Assembly (NCBI RefSeq): GCF_018448495.1
Contig: NZ_CP049902.1
Coordinates: 2,790,001-2,854,000, forward strand
Direction of reading: 5' to 3'
DNA: 64,000 nucleotides
Source of the DNA: Psychrobacter sp. WY6
GTDB lineage: Bacteria > Pseudomonadota > Gammaproteobacteria > Pseudomonadales > Moraxellaceae
Position numbers and translations under genes: made by a program. Below, piece after piece: positions 57,485 to 64,000 of the stretch. The notes beneath the pieces are model-generated. The model did not search any database. It was given only the letters and a program-made list of their open reading frames with translations, and was not told the DNA's origin. Position 1 is the stretch's first letter; each line of letters starts with the position of its first letter.

Positions 57485-57654
57485 GGGCGTGTCCTTAATT
57501 CACTCGATAGTCATCTAAATGGGTTAAAAATGGCTAAATCTTGCCAAACATCGTCAAATAGCTTGTTAATATCTCGATATTATCTACGCTATTTTTCTTG
57601 TTTGACGGCAATTTATCTCATTTTTATCGCCATTTTTGAAATGAAGACACGCCC
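57485..57654. mobile_element. MITE copy 3 (170 bp)
   Basis: GGGCGTGTCCTTAATTCA to GAAGACACGCCC with TA on both sides (57483-57484, 57655-57656). The interior (TAAATGGGTTAAAAATGGCT, ATATCTCGATATTATCTACG) is very close to copy 1. It sits 26 bp upstream of the LysR start. Confidence 0.92.
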
Positions 57655-57656
57655 TA

Positions 57657-58032
57657 GTAAAATATCAATGATTATTTAAAATCACGTTATCAGGCATTCC
57701 TAGCCTATGGCGTCATCATACCTATATTCAAGCGTAAATAGCGATACCTCACTATAATCACTGTGTAACTGACACTGATGTCATTATCGGATTACTTAAC
57801 CATTCAACCAATTATTCGGTTGCTAATTTTAAAGACTCTCCTACAAAAAACACCGTCGATTCCTGATAAAATAGCAAGGTCTGATGATAGGCTCTGACAT
57901 ACCGCAACCGATTTGCTATCTTGCCCTCCTCTTTTTCATCATTACGACCTATGCCGCCGTTATTCTTAAACTCATGAATTATTTTTCAGCTAATTTGCAC
58001 TATTAGCGCCTTCTTTATTTGTATTGGATCAT
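57657..58032 (+). other. gene-free stretch before sotB
   Basis: No ORF or repeat is supported. It should hold the promoter of the exporter gene at 58033; no standard -35/-10 pair stands out and no obvious ribosome site precedes the ATG. Confidence 0.4.
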
Positions 58033-59232
58033 ATGAAACATAACCTTGAGGTGAGCGCAAATGCTCGCCGAACTCAGTATTTCCAAGTATTCTTAATGGG
58101 CGTCAGCGCCTTTATTATGAATACCACCGAATTTGTCCCCGTTGCCCTATTAAGTGACATTGCCCAAGATTTTTCCATCACTACAGCAGAAACTGGCTGG
58201 ATGTTGACGCTGTATGCGTGGATTGTCGCGGCGATGTCATTGCCATTGATGCTACTTACCAGCCGTTTTGAGCGTAAAAGCTTACTCTTGGGCTTGTTTG
58301 TGGTTTTTATTGCCAGCCATGTGTTGTCAGTATTTGCTTGGAGCTTTGATGTATTGCTGATTAGCCGAGTGGGTATTGCGCTATCACACGCGATATTTTG
58401 GTCAATCACCGCGGCGATTGCGATACGCGTAGCACCAGAAGGCAAAAAAGCACTGGCACTTAGTGTGCTTGCGACCGGCACTTCATTGGCGATGGTACTT
58501 GGCGTGCCATTAGGGCGCTTGGTCGGTCAATGGTTTGGCTGGCGGGCAACATTTGGTGGTATTGGCGTGATTGCTTTCATCGTATTTATTCTACAAGCAA
58601 GGCTATTGCCAACGCTACCAAGTATGTTTGAAGGCTCGTTTAGAAAGATTCCAGAATTGCTTAGAAACCCCTTATTGGTCTGTTTGTATCTACTCATTTT
58701 ACTGGTCTTTACCGCCCACTATACCGCTTATTCTTATATCGAACCTTTTATGCGTCAAGTCGGCGCTATCAGTGAAAACGCCGCAACTGTTGTCTTGCTA
58801 TTGTTTGGGGTGGCAGGAATTGCGGGCAGTGTGATATTCAGCCGCTGGGGCGATCGTTTTAATACCAGATTGATGCTGATATCGATCATATTAATGCTGC
58901 TATCTATGCTGGTGCTATTGTTTGCCGTGACCTCTATCTGGGCACTAAGTTTCATTGCATTACTGTGGGGCGCCGCGCTGATGCTGCTGATTATCTCTAT
59001 GCAAGCCAAAGTCATCATGGTTGATGTCACAGCCCAAGACATGCTGATGTCAATGTTCTCAGGGATTATTAACTTAGGCATTGGCGCCGGTGCGCTGTTT
59101 GGTGGTTATGCAGTGACGCATATTTCCATATCGAGTGTGGGCTATGTTGGCGCGGCTATCGCCAGTGTGGCACTGCTCTTGATGTTATTTATGATAAAGC
59201 GCTTTCCCGAGTTAAGTAGAAGACTTGGTTAA
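58033..59232 (+). CDS. SotB-like MFS sugar efflux transporter, 399 aa
   Basis: Twelve-helix MFS exporter. NTTEFVPVALLSDIAQDFSI is the SotB/YdeA signature, ETGWMLTLYAWIVAAMSLPL and FERKSLLLGLFVVFIASHVL (loop 2-3) fit, as do ARVGIALSHAIFWSITAAI-type motifs (SRVGIALSHAIFWSITAA). SotB exports arabinose and IPTG-like sugars and limits their toxicity. ATG 58033 is preferred over the in-frame TTG 58024. Intact. Confidence 0.88.
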   Translation: MKHNLEVSANARRTQYFQVFLMGVSAFIMNTTEFVPVALLSDIAQDFSITTAETGWMLTLYAWIVAAMSLPLMLLTSRFERKSLLLGLFVVFIASHVLSVFAWSFDVLLISRVGIALSHAIFWSITAAIAIRVAPEGKKALALSVLATGTSLAMVLGVPLGRLVGQWFGWRATFGGIGVIAFIVFILQARLLPTLPSMFEGSFRKIPELLRNPLLVCLYLLILLVFTAHYTAYSYIEPFMRQVGAISENAATVVLLLFGVAGIAGSVIFSRWGDRFNTRLMLISIILMLLSMLVLLFAVTSIWALSFIALLWGAALMLLIISMQAKVIMVDVTAQDMLMSMFSGIINLGIGAGALFGGYAVTHISISSVGYVGAAIASVALLLMLFMIKRFPELSRRLG

Positions 59233-59281
59233 GCAAAAGACTTGGATAGCTAAAGACCTAATAGTAAATAAGACTATAAAA

Positions 59282-59308
59282 ATGCCAGCCTCTTAAATGG
59301 GCTGGCAT
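59282..59308. terminator. stem-loop terminator between sotB and arfB
   Basis: ATGCCAGCC pairs with GGCTGGCAT (9 bp) around a 9-nt loop between convergent genes. T tract is weak, so it could also act as an mRNA 3'-end stabiliser. Confidence 0.65.
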
Positions 59309-59350
59309 CTGGCTTTCTCGTTCATTTAAAAATAGGAAATAAGCCACCCA

Positions 59351-59762
59351 TTAGAAATCCACCTTACCGCGCAACACTTTTGTTTTACCGCGCTGGGTTT
59401 TGATCCACCCGTTTGCGCTTAGCATTTCTGCTAGGTTTAGTTGGCTTTCTGGTTTGATTGACATAAGTGGCTTTTATAATAAAGCTTTGCAGCCGCTCAA
59501 AGGCATCTATCTTATTGCGCTCTTGCGTACGAAACTGCTGCGCTTTGAGCACAAACACGCCTTCTTTGGTGATTCGGCTGTCTTTACTGTCTAATAAACG
59601 CTGCTTATGCACATCACTCAGGCTTGAGGCATGGATATCAAAACGCAAATGAATCGCAGACGAGACTTTATTGACGTTTTGCCCGCCTGCCCCTTGCGCG
59701 CGTATGGCGCTAATATCTACTTCACTGTCATTCAGGCTAATGGTATTACTAATAAAAATCAT
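59351..59762 (-). pseudogene. arfB: ArfB peptidyl-tRNA hydrolase, frameshift in the C-terminal tail
   Basis: Alternative ribosome-rescue factor that hydrolyses peptidyl-tRNA on stalled ribosomes. GGQ motif in AIRAQGAGGQNVNKVSSAIH (residues 26-28), release-factor fold through SRITKEGVFVLKAQQFRTQE. The frame ends at RVDQNPAR (59385). Removing one base (G59401) restores KTQRGKTKVLRGKVDF to a stop at 59351, the basic tail that enters the mRNA channel. Almost certainly a one-base indel; the functional gene would be about 136 aa. Confidence 0.9.
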
Positions 59763-59837
59763 AGAGCTCTTTTTAAATCATAAATAAGTATGATGAATAA
59801 TAAACCATTATTTGCTTCCCTGCTACTTCGTCAATAA

Positions 59838-60677
59838 CTAATCTAATAGCTGAAGACTACGCTCAATCACTGGCGCGTCTACCATTTGACCATCTATCTC
59901 AAACACTGCCTGCCCGCTTCGCTCATATTCTTCGACCACACGCTTAGCAAATGATAGCTCACTCTCTGTCGGCTTAAGGGCGTGCTGCACAACAGCCACT
60001 TGTTTGGGATGAATACACAGCATTCCTAACATACCCATTTGTGACCATAGTTGCACTCGGGCATTTAGCCCTACTTCATCATTGAAATCAGGATAAACGG
60101 TATCTATGGGCGCTGCTAGCTCATGTACTTTAGAGGTCAACACCAACTGATAGCGGATTTGATTGGCGATGACATCCGCAGCAGGCGTACCTACTTGTAC
60201 CCGCAAATCATTGCACAAATCTAGAAAACCATAACTGAATCCGACCAAGCCTGACACTTTAGCCATCGCATCAATGTTATACAACCCAACCGCACTTTCT
60301 ATGAGTGCAATAATAGGTAAGCCAGTACCTTGATAGGCTTGATCAACATCTGATGCTTGTTCAGCCTTGGCCAGTACGATTCCTGCAAGATTAGGCATCT
60401 GCTGGCAAAGCGCGATATCTTTTATAAATGCCTCACTGCCTGCTCTATTAATACGTAGCCAAATCGGCTGATAACTTGCACTGTCATGATATTGTTGCAA
60501 TGCTTTGCGGGCGTCTGCTTTATCTTCTGGTGCAACGGCATCTTCTAAATCGACAATGACCGCATCTGCGCCACTAGCAAAGGCTTTCGCTACTCTGTCG
60601 ATGCGAGTCGCTGGCACGAATAGCCATGTTTTATTTTTAGAGATTATATTTATTTTATGATTGGTCACTGAATCCAT
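59838..60677 (-). CDS. HpcH/HpaI aldolase / CitE-like citrate lyase beta family protein, 279 aa
   Basis: CitE-type TIM-barrel lyase: KTWLFVPATRIDRVAKAFAS, GADAVIVDLEDAVAPEDKAD (metal/acidic motif), PIWLRINRAGSEAFIKDIAL, IALIESAVGLYNIDAMAKVS, LVGFSYGFLDLCNDLR, MLCIHPKQVAVVQHALKPT. Stand-alone CitE-like proteins cleave malyl- or methylmalyl-type CoA esters. Co-transcribed in the direction of the SDR/MDR/acyl-CoA genes, consistent with acyl-CoA breakdown. Substrate not determined; intact. Confidence 0.85.
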   Translation of the reverse strand: MDSVTNHKINIISKNKTWLFVPATRIDRVAKAFASGADAVIVDLEDAVAPEDKADARKALQQYHDSASYQPIWLRINRAGSEAFIKDIALCQQMPNLAGIVLAKAEQASDVDQAYQGTGLPIIALIESAVGLYNIDAMAKVSGLVGFSYGFLDLCNDLRVQVGTPAADVIANQIRYQLVLTSKVHELAAPIDTVYPDFNDEVGLNARVQLWSQMGMLGMLCIHPKQVAVVQHALKPTESELSFAKRVVEEYERSGQAVFEIDGQMVDAPVIERSLQLLD

Positions 60678-60903
60678 GCGTAACTCCCATATTATTCAAG
60701 TAGCTGTTAATACCTTTATTATGCCATTGCACAGCCTATTTTTACTTTAAATTAATAATCTATCAATGCAATGACACTAAGAAAATTTAGACACTCGATC
60801 AAAAATAAAATCAAAAAAAACCGCATGGAAATAAATCTCATGCAGCTCTTCATAGTAAATTGTTCTTGAACTTGTATTATAAGTCTTCTGACTGGCTGGC
60901 TAC

Positions 60904-61670
60904 CTAAGCCAACATACCACCATCGACAACGATAGTCGCCCCCGTAGTATAACTTGAGGCATCAGACACCAGATATAATACCGTGCCAGCCATCTCATCA
61001 GGATTCGCAACACGTCCTAGTGGAATAGCATGTAGCGCCATTTTTAACACTTTATCATTGGTGGTTAAGGCCGAGGCAAACTTGGTATCAGTTAGACCTG
61101 GCAGTAAAGCATTGACGCGGATATTAAGTGGGCCACACTCTTTGGCGAAAGCTTTAGTCATACTAATGACCGCCGCTTTGGTGATCGAGTAGATACCTTG
61201 CTTGTCGCCTGCAACCAAGCCATTGACCGATGCGGTATTTAAAATCACGCCGCCGCCCTGCTCGCGCATCATTTTGCCAGCTGCCGTCGACATAAAGAAG
61301 TAACCACGAATGTTTACCTCAACCGTCTTATCGAAAGCGGCTAAATCCGTATCTAAGATATGGCCGTGTAGTATGGGTTGGCTGCGGCGTTATTGACCAA
61401 GATATCGATTTGACCAAACTCGCTTTTGATATGCTCAAAAATTGCTGCAATCTGCTCCATGTCTCCCACATGACAAGCAAAGGCACTGGCTTTATGACCG
61501 TCAGCTTTGATGCTATCAGCCACTGCTTGGCAAGCATCGATTTTGCGGCTAGAGACAATCACGTGCGCGCCTCTTGATGCCAATAAACGAGCAATAGATT
61601 CGCCAATACCGCGGCTTGCGCCAGTAACCAAAGCGACCTTACCGGTTAAATCAAATAAATCTTTCATCAT
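60904..61670 (-). pseudogene. SDR-family oxidoreductase, one frameshift
   Basis: Rossmann start FDLTGKVALVTGASRGIGES (TGxxxGIG) and NNAAANPYY; the frame breaks at about 61363 and resumes as GHILDTDLAAFDKTVEVNIR, GVILNTASVNGLVAGDKQGI, YSITKAAVISMTKAFAKECG (catalytic YxxxK), IRVNALLPGLTDTKFASALT. About 255 aa joined. SDRs of this NPYxGHILDTD group sit beside acyl-CoA dehydrogenases and probably act as hydroxyacyl-CoA dehydrogenases. Single indel. Confidence 0.85.
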
Positions 61671-61854
61671 GATTCCTTATATTTTTATCAACTTTATATT
61701 TTCTATCATTCTTGAGCGCTGAATTCATGTATCTAGAACATGTATCTAAAACAGGCGTCTAAAATTGGATAACTAAACGCAGATAATCGCTGTCATGTCT
61801 AACAGCGATTATCGAGCACTAATAAATTGCATAATGAGCGCTCAACAGTCGCAG

Positions 61855-62649
61855 TTACGCTAGCATACCACCATCTAAGGTAAAGGCATGACCGTTCATA
61901 AAACTGCTTTCATCACTAGCCAGCCAAGCAATCGCGCCTGACACTTCATCAACTTCACCCAAACGCCGCATTGGGCTGGCTTTGATGGTTGCTTGCTGGA
62001 CACGCTCGTTCATATTTGCCATGGTATTTCGTACCATTGGCGTATCAATAAAACTTGGACATACTGCATTAAAGCGAATATTGACACGGGCATATTCATG
62101 AGCAGCAGATTTGGTCAGCCCCATGACGCCATGCTTGGCAGCGCTATAAGCTGTCAGCAGTGGTGCTGAACGCAAACCAGCAATGGAGGCTACATTAATC
62201 ACATGACCGCCGCCATTGGGCGCCATACAAGTAACAGCAGCGCGCATACAATGCCAGACGCCTTTTAGATTAACGGCGATATTACGATCAAAATCATCAT
62301 CGCTTAGCTCATGCATCGGTGCCGGTTTATGGTCGATACCCGCATTATTTATCACCACATCAAGGCCGCCAAGCGTCTCTACTGCGAAGTCAAACAAAGC
62401 ACGTACTTCATCACCACTGGTCACGTCTACTTTTTTGAAGACGATACTGTTGCCAGCGTCTTGACCTTGCTTAGCAACCGCAGCACCCATCTCTTCTGCT
62501 AAATCGCCTATGACGACTTTCGCACCGCGACTTGCCAGTAATAGCGCGCTAGCCGCACCGATGCCAGAGGCGCCGCCCGTGATTAAAATTCGTTTACCAG
62601 CCACATTACTAGCTACATCTGATGCAATTCCGTTTGTATTCAGTGTCAT
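61855..62649 (-). CDS. SDR-family oxidoreductase, 264 aa
   Basis: NAD(P)-binding ILITGGASGIGAASALLLAS, DVVINNAGIDHKPAPMHELS (NNAG), VINVASIAGLRSAPLLTAYS with catalytic Ser, AYSAAKHGVMGLTKSAAHEY (YxxxK) and C-terminal FMNGHAFTLDGGMLA. Likely a 3-hydroxyacyl-CoA or alcohol dehydrogenase by context. It starts only 3 bp after the MDR stop, so the two are coupled. Intact. Confidence 0.9.
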   Translation of the reverse strand: MTLNTNGIASDVASNVAGKRILITGGASGIGAASALLLASRGAKVVIGDLAEEMGAAVAKQGQDAGNSIVFKKVDVTSGDEVRALFDFAVETLGGLDVVINNAGIDHKPAPMHELSDDDFDRNIAVNLKGVWHCMRAAVTCMAPNGGGHVINVASIAGLRSAPLLTAYSAAKHGVMGLTKSAAHEYARVNIRFNAVCPSFIDTPMVRNTMANMNERVQQATIKASPMRRLGEVDEVSGAIAWLASDESSFMNGHAFTLDGGMLA

Positions 62650-62652
62650 GAT

Positions 62653-63659
62653 CTATCCCTCTACCTTAAGTACCAGTTTGCCGAAGTTTTCACCTTTGAA
62701 GAGCATCATCAAAGTATCAGGGAACGTCTCGATGCCCTCAACAATATGATCTTTCACTTTCATCTCACCTGACTGAATCCAGCCAGCGATATCTTTCATG
62801 GCGACTGGATATTCTTTGATATTATCAAATACCACAATGCCTTCCATACGAGCACGATTGACCAATAATGATAAATAGTTCGATGGGCCTTTGACTTCTG
62901 TGGTGTTGTTATATTGACTAATAGCTCCGCAAATAACGATACGCGCATGCAGATTTATTTGTGTGAGCACGTCATTTAAAATATCGCCGCCTACGTTGTC
63001 AAAGAATACATCAACCCCATTTTGACAAGCTTGCTTTAAGCCTTTTTTGACATCTTCATTTTTATAATCTACAGCGGCATCAAAGCCCAGCTCATCGACT
63101 AAGAATTTGCATTTCTCAGCACCGCCTGCAATACCAACGACGCGGCAGCCTTTGATCTTGGCAATTTGACCAACCAAGCTACCAACGGCACCAGCAGCGC
63201 CAGAGACAACCACAGTCTCGCCGGCTTTTGGCTGACCTGTTTTTAACAGACCGAAATACCCTGTCATACCCGGCATACCGAGTACGCCCAAGTAATAAGA
63301 CAATGGTGCCAGTTTTGGATCAACTTTATACAGATTAGCACCATCACTGACGGCATAAGACTGCACGCCATCATGACCTGCTACATAGTCACCAACGGCA
63401 AACTTCTTATGCTTGCTTTCTATCACTTCGCCCACAGTACCGGCGCGCATGACATCACCAATCTGTACTGGTGCGATATAAGATTTGGCATCGTTGAGCC
63501 AGCCACGCATCGCCGGATCGATAGAGATGTATTCAACTTTAATCAGTAACTGACCATCGGTGATAGTCGGAATTTCTGTCTCGGTATAATCCCAAGTCTC
63601 GGCACTAGGCTCGCCAACAGGTCTTGCTTTTAAGCGCCATTGTTATTCATTTTTGTCAT
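62653..63659 (-). pseudogene. zinc-free medium-chain NADPH oxidoreductase (CurA-like), N-terminal frameshift
   Basis: NADP-dependent leukotriene B4 12-hydroxydehydrogenase/curcumin reductase type. Start ATG 63659 (MTKMNNN) slips after a few codons (one C short in AACAATGG) and continues WRLKARPVGEPSAETWDYTE, TITDGQLLIKVEYISIDPAM, then RGWLNDAKSYIAPVQIGDVM, VSGAAGAVGSLVGQIAKIKG (dinucleotide fold), GVDVFFDNVGGDILNDVL and FPDTLMMLFKGENFGKLVLK. About 335 aa. Reduces alkenals or enoyl compounds. Confidence 0.87.
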
Positions 63660-63681
63660 GTCTCTTTCCTTAGAGTTGTCT

Positions 63682-64000
63682 TTAGAACCATTCTGTTTGC
63701 ATATCAGTGCAAACAGAGTTGGTGTTGGTTAATAATTCGATGTCGCGTTTAACTAATGGTAATTCCCAATCAATGAAGTATTTGGCCGCTTGTATCTTGC
63801 CTTTATAAAAATTCTGTTGCTCAGCATCTTGCGTGGTACTTAATAGCTGTTCAGCTTTACTCGCTTGACGAATCCAAATCCAGCTCAGCACAATTGAGGC
63901 AAAGATATTCATCAGTGCTTGCGCGTTGCCCGTTAATGTCACGGCTTCTTCAGTTTGTAAAACTTTGCTGAGATGCACCAATACTTCATGCAGGTGACCC
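63682..64000 (-). CDS. acyl-CoA dehydrogenase, C-terminal part (cut by window edge)
   Basis: Open towards 64000 (...GHLHEVLVHLSK upstream of the visible frame). The tail KGKIQAAKYFIDWELPLVKR, DIELLTNTNSVCTDMQTEWF matches the C-terminal domain of long acyl-CoA dehydrogenases of the type with an extra C-terminal module. It ends 22 bp before the MDR start, so it is the upstream gene of the acyl-CoA operon 64.0-59.8 kb. Confidence 0.85.
   Translation of the reverse strand, partial: GHLHEVLVHLSKVLQTEEAVTLTGNAQALMNIFASIVLSWIWIRQASKAEQLLSTTQDAEQQNFYKGKIQAAKYFIDWELPLVKRDIELLTNTNSVCTDMQTEWF

Noticed and set aside
1..64000. CRISPR array
   Set aside because: No regularly spaced repeats of 20-40 bp with unique spacers were seen; the 16-bp tandem repeat at 21261 has no spacers.

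Overview
The window looks like chromosome from a Moraxellaceae bacterium, most likely Psychrobacter. The case rests on gene content: an AceI/PACE efflux pump beside its LysR regulator, a cyn cyanate operon, an AmaA/AmaB/HglS lysine-pipecolate pathway and siderophore uptake genes. The AT-rich intergenic DNA fits. This assignment is inference; no rRNA is present to confirm it.

Layout. 1-3.2 kb: a tRNA-Gly gene followed by a small integrative-element remnant (XRE repressor, excisionase-like protein, tyrosine integrase, small phage-type ORFs). 3.4-8.8 kb: small transporter/regulator pairs (YdcZ-type/LysR, MarR/EamA), a nitroreductase and fragments of broken genes. 8.9-17 kb: a mobile-element zone with a decayed MFS gene, an IS5-family element, an IS3-family element and an IS256-family element, laid over a degenerate iron-uptake locus. 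17.3-25.9 kb: tonB-exbB-exbD, a FatB/YclQ-type siderophore-binding lipoprotein, permease and ATPase remnants and a FepA-like receptor, with several Fur boxes. 26.4-30.5 kb: a five-gene minus-strand cluster of mostly unknown genes ending in an orphan NADAR (DarT1-antitoxin-like) gene. It has an internal structured leader carrying a conserved 11-codon upstream ORF. 31-34 kb: LysR/PACE pair, META lipoprotein, DUF6122-type membrane protein. 34-38 kb: cynR / cynT-cynS-cynX and a GlcG/HbpS-like gene. 38.5-47.8 kb: HAD fragment and a beta-oxidation operon (acyl-CoA dehydrogenase, fadA, fadB, CaiB-type transferase, fadD) divergent from a TetR gene. 47.9-48.6 kb: a second, damaged copy of the leader and its gene. 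48.7-57.5 kb: a pipecolate/lysine degradation cluster (aminotransferase, hglS, amaB, nhaC-type antiporter, amaA) with a LysR gene. 58-64 kb: SotB-like exporter, arfB, and an acyl-CoA catabolic cluster (CitE-like, two SDRs, an MDR, an acyl-CoA dehydrogenase cut by the window edge).

Two overarching observations. First, a very large share of genes, including conserved metabolic ones, are split by single-base frameshifts, and many fall in homopolymer runs. Sequencing indels explain many of these better than gene decay does; I label such genes pseudogene but say where an error is likely. Second, short repeats recur. One is a roughly 170-bp MITE whose ends match the IS5-family element at 10 kb (three full copies, one 33-bp minimal copy, one decayed end). 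The other is a 107-108-bp family bounded by TATAGTC/GACTATA (two copies).

The most novel-looking item is the duplicated leader RNA plus uORF plus unknown gene (28.7-28.9 kb and 48.4-48.6 kb). It keeps a long helix, shows a compensatory base-pair change, and in one copy overlaps the Shine-Dalgarno sequence.
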